Below, piece after piece: positions 18,069 through 28,077 of a stretch of 64,000 nucleotides of DNA; position 1 is the first letter of the stretch; the number at the start of each line of letters is the position of its first letter. The notes beneath the pieces are model-generated. The model saw only the letters and a program-made list of their open reading frames with translations. It ran no database searches and was not told the origin of the DNA. Source of the stretch: Ruegeria lacuscaerulensis ITI-1157 (GTDB lineage Bacteria; Pseudomonadota; Alphaproteobacteria; Rhodobacterales; Rhodobacteraceae); assembly GCA_000161775.1 (NCBI GenBank), contig GG704596.1, positions 2,297,515 through 2,361,514 of the forward strand, given 5' to 3'. Made by a program: the position numbers and the translations under genes.

Positions 18069-18611
18069 ATGACTTCAGTTACGAACGTGCGTGGTGTGGG
18101 CAAGTCTTTGGGGCAAGAACTGTCACGTCGGGGTATCAAGACCGCGCAGGACCTTGCCGGTGCCGATCCCGAAAACCTGGTCGCGATTCCGCGCATCGGC
18201 AGCCGGCGCGCGCAGGCACTGATCTTGGCCGCAAACCAAACGGTTGCGGGTGGCGCAGCGCCCGCGAAGCCAAGCGCCCGAACCGCACCCAAGCCGGAGC
18301 CGAAATCAGGCCGCGCGGTTTCAGGCAAGTCTAAGGCGCCGACGCGAAACGCTGAAGCCGTAGCCGAAAAAGCTGCCTCCGAGAAAGCTGCGGCGGACGC
18401 CAAGGCCCGCAAGAAAGCCAAGGCCAAGGCCAAAGCCGAGAAGGCCGCCAGAAAGAAGAAGGAGATGGAGGCGGCCATCCAGAAAGCCAAAGAAAAGATC
18501 AAGTCAAAGGCAAAAAAGAACAACAAAGAGAAGAAAGACGGCAAGGCGTCAAAAAAGGACGGCAAGTCCAAGAAATCCAAGAAAGAAAAGAAGAAGGCGA
18601 AGAAGAAATAG
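18069..18611 (+). CDS. Helix-hairpin-helix protein with histone-H1-like lysine tail
   Basis: This 180-residue protein has two parts. Residues 1-60 form a helix-hairpin-helix domain (RGVGKSLGQELSRRGI and IPRIGSRRAQALI), a fold that contacts the DNA backbone. Residues 60-180 are low-complexity Lys/Ala rising to nearly pure Lys in the last 60, ending KKKAKKK, similar in composition to the H1-like tails of some bacterial nucleoid proteins. AAGGAAA lies before the ATG. It is probably a nucleoid-associated or DNA/RNA-binding protein, but I recognise no named family for the whole. The long AAG/AAA runs make the 3' end slippage-prone. Confidence 0.75.
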   Translation: MTSVTNVRGVGKSLGQELSRRGIKTAQDLAGADPENLVAIPRIGSRRAQALILAANQTVAGGAAPAKPSARTAPKPEPKSGRAVSGKSKAPTRNAEAVAEKAASEKAAADAKARKKAKAKAKAEKAARKKKEMEAAIQKAKEKIKSKAKKNNKEKKDGKASKKDGKSKKSKKEKKKAKKK

Positions 18612-18651
18612 CTTCTCCGCCTTCGGTCTTGAGGCCGCGGCCCGTTTCGGA

Positions 18652-19944
18652 TCAGGCCAGCGTGCCATCCTTTTGCAGGGTCAGCTTGCCGCCCAGATAA
18701 GGGGCCAGCACTTCGGGCAGGATGACGGTGCCGTCGGCCTGCTGGCCGTTTTCCAGAACCGCGATCAGGCAGCGTCCCACCGCCAGCCCTGAGCCGTTCA
18801 ATGTGTGCACATATTCCGGCTTGCCGCCGCCCTCGGGGCGGAAGCGGGCGTTCATCCGGCGGGCCTGGAAATCGCCGCAGGTGGAAACCGAGCTGATCTC
18901 GCGATAGGTGTTCTGCCCGGGCAGCCAGGCCTCGATGTCATAGGTGCGGCGCGCACCGAAGCCCATGTCGCCGGTGCACAGGATCACGGTGCGATAGGGC
19001 ACGCCCAGCTTCTCCAGGATACCCTCGGCGCAGCGCAGCATGCGCTTTTGTTCCTCGTCCGACTTGTCGGGATGGGTGATCGAGACCATCTCGACCTTCT
19101 CGAACTGGTGCTGGCGCAGCATGCCGCGAGTGTCCTTGCCGGCAGATCCGGCCTCGGAGCGGAAGCACAGCGAATGTGCGGTATAGCGGCGCGGCAGATA
19201 GCTTTCCTCGATCATCGTGTCGTTGACGATGTTGGTCAGCGACACCTCGGAGGTCGGGATCAGCCACCACCCTTCGCGGGTCTGATAGCTGTCCTCGCCG
19301 AACTTGGGCAACTGCCCGGTGCCCATCATCATCTCGGACAGAACCAGAACCGGGGCGTTCACCTCGGTCAGGCCGTTCTCGTTGATATGCGTGTCCAGCA
19401 TGAACTGCGCCAACGCCCGATGAATGCGCGCGACACCCCCCGAAAGTAGCACGAAACGCGAGCCCGCCAGCTTGGCCGCGGTTTCAAAATCCATGCCGTT
19501 CTGGACCGCCTCGATCTCGAAATGCTCTTTGGCGTCGAAATCGAACGCGCGCGGGGTGCCCCAGCGGTTCACCTCGACATTGTCGTTTTCGTCCTTGCCG
19601 TCCGGCACGTCCTCGGCCGGCAGGTTGGGAATGCGGATCAACTGATCGGTCAGCAGCGCGTCCAGATCCTTGGCCTCGGTCTGCATGCGGGCGATCTCGG
19701 CCTTCTTCTCGGCCACCAGCGCGCGCAGGCGCTGGAACTCGGCCTCGTCGCCGCGGGCCTTGGCTGCGCCCACTTCCTTGCTGGCCTTGTTCTGTTCGGC
19801 CTGAGCGGTCTCGGCCGCCAGGATCTTGGCGCGGCGGGCTTCATCCAGGCGCAACAGCTCGGCCGAGATCGGCGCTTCGCCCCGGCGGGCAAGGGCGGCG
19901 TCGAAAGCGGCTGGGTTTTCGCGGATTGCGCGGATGTCATGCAT
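18652..19944 (-). CDS. serS: Seryl-tRNA synthetase
   Basis: This is a 430-residue class II aminoacyl-tRNA synthetase that charges tRNA-Ser (and tRNA-Sec where present). The N-terminal 110 residues form the long antiparallel coiled coil that grips the tRNA arm (rich in Ala/Glu/Arg). Motif 2 is seen as [15 protein letters not shown] with HQFEKVE, and motif 3 as [12 protein letters not shown] near residue 390. Length is normal. It lies 36 bases downstream of the broken mscS gene on the same strand. Confidence 0.97.
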   Translation of the reverse strand: MHDIRAIRENPAAFDAALARRGEAPISAELLRLDEARRAKILAAETAQAEQNKASKEVGAAKARGDEAEFQRLRALVAEKKAEIARMQTEAKDLDALLTDQLIRIPNLPAEDVPDGKDENDNVEVNRWGTPRAFDFDAKEHFEIEAVQNGMDFETAAKLAGSRFVLLSGGVARIHRALAQFMLDTHINENGLTEVNAPVLVLSEMMMGTGQLPKFGEDSYQTREGWWLIPTSEVSLTNIVNDTMIEESYLPRRYTAHSLCFRSEAGSAGKDTRGMLRQHQFEKVEMVSITHPDKSDEEQKRMLRCAEGILEKLGVPYRTVILCTGDMGFGARRTYDIEAWLPGQNTYREISSVSTCGDFQARRMNARFRPEGGGKPEYVHTLNGSGLAVGRCLIAVLENGQQADGTVILPEVLAPYLGGKLTLQKDGTLA

Positions 19945-19980
19945 GGCTCAGATCCTTGGCAAATGATTCACTTTGCCCGC

Positions 19981-21440
19981 TTATGCACCATCTGGCGCGC
20001 GGGGTGTAGCACCGGATTGGCCTCGTTCCTCTGTGTCTTCGCGCGCTTCATGCGCAAGGTGGCCGTTCCATGGCGCCAAGGGGATATTGGGTTCGGCCGG
20101 ATCGGCCAAGTCGGACGGAATCATGATCTGAACGCCGTTTTCATTGAACGCGGCCACGATGTTGCGGTGTAGGTCCGAGCGCATCCTGGGGATCGAATTG
20201 CCGCGGGTGGTATAGGCGTTGATCTGGTAGTTGATGGCATAGTCGGCCAGCGCGGTCCACAGAACGAAAGGGGCCGGACGGGCCTTGAGCCCCTTGGTGC
20301 GTCGTGCCGCCTCGACCTTATCCGGCGGTTCCTCATAGCCGATCCCCACGGAGGTGTGTACCAGCAGGCCGTCGCCATCGGTCGGTTTGGAGGAATTGAT
20401 CACGTCCGAGTTCATCTGCTGCGCATTCGGGATCGAGATCAACGCGTTCTTGATGGATTTCAGATGGGTTCCCTCAGTTTGATCTGCGCGACGTCGCCGA
20501 TATGGTCCCCGATCGAGATCGACCGGCGATAGATCACGAACAGCCCCGCCAGCATGTTGCTGACCACCGAGTTCGCGCCCAGCGACAGCATCGCGCGCAC
20601 CAGGATCGTCAGCCAGGCGATCAGGGCCAGCATGATCAGGTTCAGGACATAGCTGATGATACCCCTGAAGATCAGCAGCACCGGTTCGGTCAGATAAGTG
20701 AGCAGCAAATGGGCGAAATACCGGGTCTTGGCAAAGGCCAGAAGCACGAAAGACAGGTAATAGTAGAAGCCCAGGAAAAAGATGACCAACAGCACGAAGC
20801 TGAGCGCGTTCCGGATCAGGGCGGCGATGGCCTCGGCCTGTACGCTTTTGGCGGTGGCTTCCTCGACATCGCGCAGACAGCGCCGGACGACACTCAGCGT
20901 GCGGCGTCGGATACGTCGGATGCGCCCAAAGGACTGCGCCGACGAAGGCAGCAAACCCAAGCGTCCCCACGCCGGCCTCGATCGCGCCTGACACGCGCGT
21001 CTGATCGGTGCGGTTGGCGCGGTGGGATCGGATCGCGTCGGCGTGCGGTGAGGTCGGTACGCTCAGGTTGATCTGCTCCAACGCGGCATCGGTAACGACA
21101 GAAACCGCCATCCTGTTCACCAAAATGCGTGTGCCCCGGTCTGACTCTGCGAATGTAATACGCATATCCTCGGCGTCCGAGGATTCGGCCGCGGTGATGA
21201 TGGCATTCCGGATGTTCTCGGCTCGTTCGGGCGCGGGCAGGGCGCCGGATCCGCGGATGTGGAACAGGGATTCCCCGTCCACGATCACCGGGACGCGGAA
21301 CGCTTCGGCCTGTTCGATCTGTTCATCGGTCGGGTGGGGCTCTGCTCCTGTGCGGCAGCGGGTGCCGAAATCGCAACGGTCAGGGCCATGATCGGCAGCG
21401 AAAGTATCAATCCGGCCAAGGGGTTGAAGAAATGACGCAT
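19981..21440 (-). pseudogene. Mechanosensitive channel (MscS family), three frameshifts
   Basis: Joining three frames gives one MscS-type channel of about 486 residues. It starts at the ATG at 21440 (AAAGGATCC upstream) with a good signal peptide, MRHFFNPLAGLILSLPIMA, ending APAAAQEQ. A periplasmic segment lies in a second frame, then the transmembrane helices and channel core (NSVVSNMLAGLFVIYRRSI, GDHIGDVAQIKLR) in the first frame again. The beta and C-terminal domains (THLKSIKNALISIPNAQ) follow in the second frame. Breaks lie near 21330-21340 (one base missing in a C/G run), 20925-20935 (one extra base at AAAGG) and 20466-20475 (one base missing). The net change is -1. The lesions make full-length protein unlikely unless they are sequence errors. 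Confidence 0.85.
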
Positions 21441-21561
21441 GGATCCTTTCTAAACCCGAATTTAGCCGAGACAGGTGGTGTTCTTAGTGTATTCCTGCAA
21501 CGCTTTTCATCAACGTGGACGGTCGCTTACCTACAGCAGGGCAAAACCGGAGCGGCGTTGC

Positions 21562-21590
21562 TTGCAAAGGGCGATTGCAGGGCATAGTTT
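21562..21590 (+). promoter_or_regulatory. Candidate promoter of yajC-secDF
   Basis: TTGCAA and TAGTTT are spaced by 17 bases, about 52 bases upstream of the yajC start, in the 202-base gap divergent from mscS. Confidence 0.45.
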
Positions 21591-21642
21591 CCCGCCAAAT
21601 TCGCGGCGCTCCGACCGCGACCTCAAGAAAAAGGAATATCCC

Positions 21643-21930
21643 ATGGAAGGTGGCGCAATCGCCCAGTTTCTCCCGCTCATCCTGATCTTTGCGATCATGT
21701 ACTTCCTGCTGATCCGCCCGCAGCAGAAGAAGATGAAGGAACATCAGGTCTTTGTCGAGGCGGTGCGCCGTGGCGATCAGGTGGTCACGCATGGAGGCCT
21801 GATCGGCAAGGTGTCGAAGGTCAAGGAAGGCGAGAACGAGATCGAGGTCGAAATCGCCGATGGCGTGAAGGTCCGCGTGATCAAATCGACCATCGCGCAG
21901 GTTTTGAACAAGACCGAGCCGGCGAAGTAA
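21643..21930 (+). CDS. yajC: Preprotein translocase subunit YajC
   Basis: This 95-residue inner-membrane protein has one N-terminal transmembrane helix (FLPLILIFAIMYFLLIRPQQ) followed by the basic QQKKMKEH and a small cytoplasmic beta domain (GDQVVTHGGLIGKV), the family signature. YajC joins SecD and SecF in the holo-translocon. The ATG at 21643 has AAAGGA upstream; the frame is open further but without coding signs. It is first in the yajC-secD-secF operon, 33 bases before secD. Confidence 0.95.
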   Translation: MEGGAIAQFLPLILIFAIMYFLLIRPQQKKMKEHQVFVEAVRRGDQVVTHGGLIGKVSKVKEGENEIEVEIADGVKVRVIKSTIAQVLNKTEPAK

Positions 21931-21963
21931 ATTCGCGCGACAACCCACGGAAAAGGCAGGGTA

Positions 21964-23625
21964 ATGCTGCAAATTGACACCTGGAAACGGGTCCTGATCT
22001 GGTTGGTCTGCGTGGTCGGCTTGCTGTTGGCCCTGCCGAACGCGTTCTACACGCGGGTCGAGCAATCGAACGACGCCAGGGCGGCCATCGAACAGGGCAA
22101 TGATACGCCCGAGATGCAGGCGCAGGCCGCGCAATGGCCGAACTGGCTGCCTTCGTCCCTGGTCAACCTCGGCCTCGATCTGCGCGGCGGCGCGCATCTG
22201 CTGGCCGAAGTGCAGGTCAGCGACGTGTACGAAACCCGGATGGAGGCCATGTGGCCGGAAATCCGCAACGCGCTGCGCGACGTGCGCTCGGAGGTCGGCA
22301 CGATCCGCCGGCAGCCGTCCGAGCCCGATGAGATTCGCATCCGCATCAGCCGGCCCGAAGGCATGCCCCGCGCGCTGGAAGTGGTGCGTGGCCTGGCCCG
22401 CCCGATCCAATCTCTGACCGGGGCAGGTGCCACCGATATCGATGTGCGCGCCGAAGGCGACACCATCGTGGTGCAATTGTCCGAGGCCGAGAAGCTGGCC
22501 TCGGACGACCGCACCGTGCGCCAGGCGCTGGAGATCGTGCGCCGCCGGATCGACGAGGTCGGCACACGCGAACCCACGATCCAGCGCCAGGGCAGCGACC
22601 GTATCCTGATCCAGGTGCCCGGCATCGGCAGCGCCAGCGAGTTGAAAGAGATCATCGGCACCACCGCGCAGCTGACCTTCAACCCCGTGGTCTCGCGCGG
22701 GACGGACCCTGACGCCCCGGCGGGCATCGGCGAAAAGGTTGTGCCCTCGATCGACGAGAACGGCGTGTATTATACCATCGAGGCCGCCCCCGTCGTGACC
22801 GGCGAGGAACTGGTGGATGCGCAGCCTTCCTTCGACCAGAACGGCCGCCCGGCCGTCAGTTTCCGGTTCAATACAACAGGCGCGCGCAAGTTCGGCGACT
22901 ATACCCGTGACAATATAGGCGCTCCCTTCGCCATCGTGCTGGACAACGAGGTGATCTCGGCCCCGGTGATCCAAAGCCACATTCCCGGCGGCTCGGGCAT
23001 CATCACCGGCAATTTCACAGTCGAGGAAAGCACAAATCTGGCCGTCCTGCTGCGCGCCGGTGCGCTGCCCGCGGGGCTGGAGTTCCTGGAAGAGCGTACC
23101 ATCGGCCCCGAACTGGGGCAGGACAGCATCGAGGCCGGCAAGGTGGCCACCATCGTCGCCTTCGTGGCGGTGCTGGTCTTCATGGCGCTCAGCTATGGTC
23201 TGTTCGGCATCTTCGCCAACATCGCGCTGCTGATCAACGTGGGGCTGATCTTCGGCCTTCTGTCCCTGATAGGGGCCACGCTGACCCTGCCGGGCATCGC
23301 CGGTATCGTTCTGACGGTGGGCATGGCGGTGGACGCCAACGTTCTGATCTTCGAGCGTATCCGCGAGGAGCTGAAATCGGCGAAAGGCCCCGCCCGGGCG
23401 ATCGAACTGGGCTATGAAAAGGCGCTGTCGGCCATTCTGGACGCGAACGTCACCACATTCATCACCGCCGTGATCCTGTTCGCAATGGGCAGCGGCCCGG
23501 TACGCGGCTTTGCCATCACATTGGGCCTGGGCATTCTGACGTCCGTGTTCACAGCGATTTTCGTGACGCGCCTGATGGTCGTCATGTGGTTCGAACGCCG
23601 CCGTCCCAAAACGATCGAGGTTTGA
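21964..23625 (+). CDS. secD: Protein translocase subunit SecD
   Basis: This is a 553-residue RND-related membrane protein that uses proton motive force to aid protein release on the periplasmic side. It has an N-terminal helix, the motif LGLDLRGGAHLL, a large periplasmic P1 domain, and five C-terminal helices. The late motif GIVLTVGMAVDANVLIFERI carries the proton-relay Asp. Length is normal. secF follows after one base. Confidence 0.97.
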   Translation: MLQIDTWKRVLIWLVCVVGLLLALPNAFYTRVEQSNDARAAIEQGNDTPEMQAQAAQWPNWLPSSLVNLGLDLRGGAHLLAEVQVSDVYETRMEAMWPEIRNALRDVRSEVGTIRRQPSEPDEIRIRISRPEGMPRALEVVRGLARPIQSLTGAGATDIDVRAEGDTIVVQLSEAEKLASDDRTVRQALEIVRRRIDEVGTREPTIQRQGSDRILIQVPGIGSASELKEIIGTTAQLTFNPVVSRGTDPDAPAGIGEKVVPSIDENGVYYTIEAAPVVTGEELVDAQPSFDQNGRPAVSFRFNTTGARKFGDYTRDNIGAPFAIVLDNEVISAPVIQSHIPGGSGIITGNFTVEESTNLAVLLRAGALPAGLEFLEERTIGPELGQDSIEAGKVATIVAFVAVLVFMALSYGLFGIFANIALLINVGLIFGLLSLIGATLTLPGIAGIVLTVGMAVDANVLIFERIREELKSAKGPARAIELGYEKALSAILDANVTTFITAVILFAMGSGPVRGFAITLGLGILTSVFTAIFVTRLMVVMWFERRRPKTIEV

Positions 23626-23626
23626 C

Positions 23627-24595
23627 ATGAGACTGAAACTCGTACCCGAAAACACCTCGTTCGATTTTTTCAGCCGCTGGAAGCTGTGGCTGGGCATCTC
23701 GGGGCTGATGATGGTTGTCGCCTTCACGTCGTTCCTGCTGCAGGGGCTGAACTTTGGCATCGACTTCCGCGGCGGCACCACGATCCGCACGCAAAGTGCG
23801 CAGGGGATCGATGTGGGCCTGTACCGGGATGCGATTACCCCGCTGGGCCTGGGCGACGTGTCGATCACCGAAGTGTTCGATCCCACCTTCGGCCCTGACG
23901 AAAACGTAGCCATGATCCGCATCCAGGCGCAGGACGATGCCGAGGCCGTCTCGGCCGCGACCATCACCGCGGTCGAAGATGCGCTGCGCGCCGTCGTGCC
24001 CGATATCCAGTTCGTGTCCGTCGAATCGGTGGGTCCCAAGGTCTCGGGCGAGTTGATCCAGACCGCCGTGATCGCCGTGGTTCTGGCGATCGGAGCAGTG
24101 CTGGTCTACATCTGGCTGCGTTTCGAATGGCAGTTCGCGCTGGGTGCCGTGGCCGCGCTGGTACATGACGTGCTGCTGACGATTGGCATCTTCTCGGAAC
24201 TTCAGATCCGCTTCGACCTGGCGATCATCGCGGCCCTGCTGACCATCGTCGGCTATTCGCTGAACGACACCGTGGTCGTGTTCGACCGGGTGCGCGAGAA
24301 CCTGCGCAAATACAAGAAGAAAGACCTGAAAGAGGTTCTGAACCTCTCGATCAACGAAACCCTCAGCCGGACGGTGATGACCTCGGTCACGACCCTGCTG
24401 GCGCTGGTCTCGCTCTATGTCCTGGGCGGTGACGTGATCCGCGGGTTCGTCTTCGCAATGATCTGGGGCGTGATCGTGGGGACCTATTCGTCGGTCTTCG
24501 TGGCCTCGACCATCCTGCTGTGGCTGGGGGTCAAGCGCGACTGGTCCAAGCCGTCGAACACGGCCGGAAACCAGTTTGCCAATATCGACGCCTGA
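23627..24595 (+). CDS. secF: Protein translocase subunit SecF
   Basis: This is a 322-residue partner of SecD. It shows the family start FGIDFRGGTTI after the first helix and the conserved late motif GYSLNDTVVVFDRVREN, with the Asp used in proton coupling. It starts one base after the secD stop, and its end overlaps the start of the TauE-like gene by 20 bases. Confidence 0.97.
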   Translation: MRLKLVPENTSFDFFSRWKLWLGISGLMMVVAFTSFLLQGLNFGIDFRGGTTIRTQSAQGIDVGLYRDAITPLGLGDVSITEVFDPTFGPDENVAMIRIQAQDDAEAVSAATITAVEDALRAVVPDIQFVSVESVGPKVSGELIQTAVIAVVLAIGAVLVYIWLRFEWQFALGAVAALVHDVLLTIGIFSELQIRFDLAIIAALLTIVGYSLNDTVVVFDRVRENLRKYKKKDLKEVLNLSINETLSRTVMTSVTTLLALVSLYVLGGDVIRGFVFAMIWGVIVGTYSSVFVASTILLWLGVKRDWSKPSNTAGNQFANIDA

Positions 24596-25334
24596 TCTGG
24601 TCGGCCAGCCCCCCGCGGGGCTGGCCATCGTCGTTTTTGCGGCGCTTCTGGGCGGGCTTGTGCGCGGGTTCACCGGATTCGGCACCGCGCTGGTTTTTCT
24701 GCCCCTCGCAACGCCGCATCTGGGTCCGTTCGGCGCCCTGATTGCCCTGACCTGCATGGATGTGTTCGGCCCTCTGCCGAACCTGAGCCGCGCCTGGGCC
24801 CACGTTGAACGCTCCGATCTGACACGTCTGATCACAGGGTGCGCCCTGACCTTGCCGGTGGGGCTGTGGGTGCTGTCGCAGGTGCCGCCCGAGCTGTTCC
24901 GATATGCCGTCAGCACGCTCAGCCTTTCGATGCTGGCGGCGCTGGTTCTTGGTCTGCGCTACACCGGACCGGTCCGGCGCGGCATGGTCACGGCCATCGG
25001 CGCGGCGGCGGGCTTCCTCGGTGGTGTCGCGGGCTTGCCCGGGCCTGCCGTCATTTTGTTCTATATGTCGCGGCCACTGCCGGTGACGGTCATACGCGCG
25101 ACGGTTCTTCTGTTCCTTTTCGCCTTCGATTTCCTGATTTTCGGTTATCTCGGCTTGATGGGCCGCCTCACGGTTGCAACGACCGCGCTGGGTCTGGCAC
25201 TTGCGATCCCGAATCTGCTGGGCAACTGGCTGGGCGGATGGCTGTTTCGTCCGCAGCGTGACCGCCTCTACCGCGCCATCGCCTATGTCGCCATCGCCGC
25301 GTCGGCCTTGTCGGGCCTGCCGCTTTGGGGCTAA
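24576..25334 (+). CDS. TauE/SafE family permease
   Basis: This 252-residue, very hydrophobic protein has about eight membrane segments and the TauE/SafE signature GLVRGFTGFGTALVFLPL near the N-terminus, with a second copy-like segment GFLGGVAGLPGPAVI in the middle. Members export sulfite, sulfoacetate or other small organosulfur anions; the substrate here is unknown. The only start that covers the first helix is TTG at 24576, which overlaps secF and has only a weak GGA upstream, so the start is uncertain. It appears translationally coupled to secF. Confidence 0.85.
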   Translation: MPISTPDLVGQPPAGLAIVVFAALLGGLVRGFTGFGTALVFLPLATPHLGPFGALIALTCMDVFGPLPNLSRAWAHVERSDLTRLITGCALTLPVGLWVLSQVPPELFRYAVSTLSLSMLAALVLGLRYTGPVRRGMVTAIGAAAGFLGGVAGLPGPAVILFYMSRPLPVTVIRATVLLFLFAFDFLIFGYLGLMGRLTVATTALGLALAIPNLLGNWLGGWLFRPQRDRLYRAIAYVAIAASALSGLPLWG

Positions 25335-25342
25335 AAGACCCC

Positions 25343-25696
25343 ATGCGCCTGAACGAGATCACTTTCACCGACGCCACACCAATAGACGGCTACGGCCCCG
25401 GTTTCTTCCGCATCGGCGGTCAGGTGTTCCACGGTGCCGTCCTGACGGGACCCGGCGGCACCGGCTCGTGGTCGGGCCTGCAGGATACCGCGCCCTTGCT
25501 GGATCTCGCCGCGCAGATCGATGTGCTGTTCATCGGCACCGGCGCCGAACTGTCGCAGATCCCGCCCGAATTGCGCGCGGCCCTCGAAGAGGCCGGCATC
25601 GGGGTCGAGATCATGAACTCGCCCGCCGCCTGCCGCACCTACAACGTGCTTTTGTCAGAAGGCCGCCGCATCGCTCTGGCCCTGTTGCCGGTCTGA
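25343..25696 (+). CDS. Mth938-like domain protein (DUF498)
   Basis: This 117-residue single-domain protein of the Mth938/NDUFAF3-like fold carries the family segments YGPGFFRIGGQVFHG, LFIGTGAEL and MNSPAACRTYNVLLSEGR. Eukaryotic relatives help assemble respiratory complex I; the bacterial role is unproven. I use the ATG at 25343, eight bases after the TauE-like stop. A longer TTG start would overlap that gene. In alphaproteobacteria this gene is often found next to secDF, which matches here. Confidence 0.85.
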   Translation: MRLNEITFTDATPIDGYGPGFFRIGGQVFHGAVLTGPGGTGSWSGLQDTAPLLDLAAQIDVLFIGTGAELSQIPPELRAALEEAGIGVEIMNSPAACRTYNVLLSEGRRIALALLPV

Positions 25697-25822
25697 CCCC
25701 TTCATCTGGCCCCAAATATCCCGGGGAGCGTGAGGGGCTGGCCCCTCACATCCCATCCCGCCAACAGGCCCTGCGGCAAATCCGTCCTTTTTCCCCCGCA
25801 ACCAATCGGATAAGCGGGTCTC

Positions 25823-26437
25823 ATGATACTGACCGTGACCGACCTTGCCATTGCCCGAGGGGGCGTGCCCGTGCTCGAAGGGCTCAGTTTCGCGCTGCCC
25901 CCGGGCAAGGCGCTGATCCTGCGCGGCCCGAACGGGATCGGCAAGACCACCCTTTTGCGCACGCTGGCCGGGCTGCAACAGCCGCTCTCGGGCCGGATCG
26001 AGGGGGCCGAAGACCGGATCGCCTATGCCGCCCATTCCGATGGGCTCAAACCCACCCTGACCGTGACCGAGAACCTGATCTTCTGGGCCTCGGTCTTTGG
26101 CACGCGCGACATCCAGCCCGCGCTGGAGGCCTTTGCCCTGAATGAACTGGCCGATCGTCACGCGGGCAACCTGTCGGCGGGCCAGAAACGCCGGCTGGGC
26201 CTTGCGCGGATGCTGGTGACCGGCCGCCCGATCTGGATGCTGGACGAACCCACCGTGTCACTGGACAAGACCGCCGTGGCGATGTTCGCCGATGCGGTGC
26301 GCGCGCATCTGGGGCAGGGCGGCTCGGCCCTGATTGCCACCCACATCGATCTGGGCCTCGATGGAGAGGTCTTGGATGTCGGCCCCAACAAGGCGCGCCC
26401 AAAGGCGCTGGATGACTTGGACGGAGGCTTCCTGTGA
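25823..26437 (+). CDS. ccmA: Heme exporter ATP-binding protein CcmA
   Basis: This 204-residue ABC ATPase has Walker [10 protein letters not shown], signature [12 protein letters not shown] and Walker B WMLDEPTV. CcmA with CcmB drives release of holo-CcmE from CcmC during cytochrome c maturation (System I). The short length and the overlap with ccmB by four bases (ATGA-type junction) identify it. It is the first gene of the ccmABCDG block. Confidence 0.95.
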   Translation: MILTVTDLAIARGGVPVLEGLSFALPPGKALILRGPNGIGKTTLLRTLAGLQQPLSGRIEGAEDRIAYAAHSDGLKPTLTVTENLIFWASVFGTRDIQPALEAFALNELADRHAGNLSAGQKRRLGLARMLVTGRPIWMLDEPTVSLDKTAVAMFADAVRAHLGQGGSALIATHIDLGLDGEVLDVGPNKARPKALDDLDGGFL

Positions 26438-27090
26438 TCGCCCTGCTGCTGCGTGACCTGAAACTGGCCTTCCGCGCGGGGGGCGGGTTCGGCCTGGGTC
26501 TGGCCTTTTTCCTGATCGTCACCGTTCTGGTGCCGTTTTCCGTGGGTCCGCAATCCTCGCTGTTGGCGACCATCGCGCCGGGGGTGCTGTGGCTGGGCGC
26601 GTTGCTGGCCTGTCTGCTGTCGCTCGATCGTCTGCTGGCACTGGATTGGGAGGACGGGTCGCTCGACCTGCTGGCCACCGCGCCGCTGCCGTTGGAATCG
26701 GTGGTCACGATCAAGGCGCTGGCGCATTGGATCACCACCGGCCTGCCGCTGGTGCTGGCCGCGCCGGTGCTGGGTGTGCTGCTGAACCTGCCCGGCCCCG
26801 GTTTCGGCTGGTTGGTCGTTTCGCTGCTGATCGGCACGCCCGCGCTCAGCGTGATCGGCACCTTTGGCGCGGCCCTGACCGTGGGGCTCAAGCGCGGCGG
26901 CCTGCTGCTGTCGCTTCTGGTGCTGCCGCTCTATGTGCCCACGCTGATCTTCGGGGCCGAGGTCGCGCGCCGCGGCGCCACCGGGATGGAGGTTCAGACC
27001 CCGCTGCTGATGCTGGCCGGGATCACCGCCGCCACGGTCGCCCTTCTACCCTTCGCCAGCGCGGCGGTGCTGCGCATCAACCTCAGATGA
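26434..27090 (+). CDS. ccmB: Heme exporter membrane protein CcmB
   Basis: This is a 218-residue protein with six hydrophobic segments, of the CcmB family. It starts with [15 protein letters not shown] and has [17 protein letters not shown] after the second helix, a conserved CcmB stretch. It is the membrane partner of CcmA. It overlaps ccmA by four bases, and a 58-base gap separates it from ccmC. Confidence 0.95.
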   Translation: MIALLLRDLKLAFRAGGGFGLGLAFFLIVTVLVPFSVGPQSSLLATIAPGVLWLGALLACLLSLDRLLALDWEDGSLDLLATAPLPLESVVTIKALAHWITTGLPLVLAAPVLGVLLNLPGPGFGWLVVSLLIGTPALSVIGTFGAALTVGLKRGGLLLSLLVLPLYVPTLIFGAEVARRGATGMEVQTPLLMLAGITAATVALLPFASAAVLRINLR

Positions 27091-27148
27091 GTGGGCACGT
27101 TGACCGATGTCAATTGAGATACACCCCGACTCGGACTAGATAAGGCCC

Positions 27149-27922
27149 ATGTCGATAGCAGCCAAAGCCAACGCCCTGTGGGAATACGCCAACCCGCGCA
27201 AGTTCCTCGCCACCAGCGAGCGGGTCCTGCCGTTCTTCTGGATCAGCTCGGCCCTGTTTCTGGTCGTCGGGCTGGTGTGGGGGTTCTTCTTCACGCCGGA
27301 TGACTACAAGCAGGGGTCGACCGTCAAGATCATCTACCTGCATGTGCCATCGGCGCTGATGGCCATCAATTGCTGGCTGATGATGCTGGTCACCTCGCTG
27401 GTCTGGCTGGTGCGCAGGCACCATGTCAGTGCCCTTGCCGCACGCGCCGCAGCGCCGATCGGCATCGTGATGACCCTGATCGCGCTGGCCACCGGCGCCA
27501 TCTGGGGGCAGCCCATGTGGGGCACCTGGTGGGCCTGGGATCCGCGCCTGACCTCGTTCCTGATCCTGTTCCTGTTCTATCTGGGCTACATCGCCCTGTG
27601 GGAGGCGATCGAAGATCCCGACACGGCGGCCGACCTGACCTCGGTCCTGTGCATCGTGGGGTCGGTCTTTGCCATCCTCAGCCGCTATGCGGTGAATTTC
27701 TGGAACCAGGGTCTGCATCAGGGCGCATCTGTGATGCGCGCAGGTGCGATCACCGGCACGGACACCACCGAGAAGGTCAGCAACGTGTTCTTCTACCCGC
27801 TGCTGACCTGCATCATCGGCTTCGTGCTGCTGTTCATCGCGCTGGTCCTGTACCGGACCGGCACCGAAATCCGCGCGCGGCGCATCAAGGCGCTGCTGGC
27901 ACGGGAAAGGGTAAACGGATGA
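27149..27922 (+). CDS. ccmC: Heme ABC transporter permease CcmC
   Basis: This 257-residue protein has six transmembrane segments and the heme-handling WWD motif (WGTWWAWDPRLTS). Conserved histidines on both sides (YLHVPSA and NQGLHQG) match the CcmC heme axial ligands. It passes heme to the chaperone CcmE in the periplasm. The stop overlaps the ccmD start (ATGA). Confidence 0.96.
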   Translation: MSIAAKANALWEYANPRKFLATSERVLPFFWISSALFLVVGLVWGFFFTPDDYKQGSTVKIIYLHVPSALMAINCWLMMLVTSLVWLVRRHHVSALAARAAAPIGIVMTLIALATGAIWGQPMWGTWWAWDPRLTSFLILFLFYLGYIALWEAIEDPDTAADLTSVLCIVGSVFAILSRYAVNFWNQGLHQGASVMRAGAITGTDTTEKVSNVFFYPLLTCIIGFVLLFIALVLYRTGTEIRARRIKALLARERVNG

Positions 27923-28077
27923 TGCCTGATCTGGGGAAATACGCCGAAACGGTTCTGTCCTCCTACGCGGCCTCGATCGTTTTGCTGGTGGCGCTGGTGG
28001 TTTTCAGCATCCTGCGTGGTCGCAAGGTCCGGGCCGAGATGGAAAAGATCGAACAGAGGATGTCGCGAAATGGCTAA
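27919..28077 (+). CDS. ccmD: Heme exporter protein CcmD
   Basis: This small gene encodes 52 residues, starting MMPDLGKYAETVLSSY, with one transmembrane helix (AASIVLLVALVVFSILRGRK) and a short charged cytoplasmic tail. That is the typical CcmD layout. The ATG overlaps the ccmC stop, and the end overlaps ccmG by eight bases, so all are coupled. CcmD is needed to release holo-CcmE from the CcmABC complex. Confidence 0.93.
   Translation: MMPDLGKYAETVLSSYAASIVLLVALVVFSILRGRKVRAEMEKIEQRMSRNG

Noticed and set aside
21484-24039. An 851-codon minus-strand open frame over yajC, secD and secF
   Set aside because: It is antisense to three well-supported genes and has no recognisable domain.
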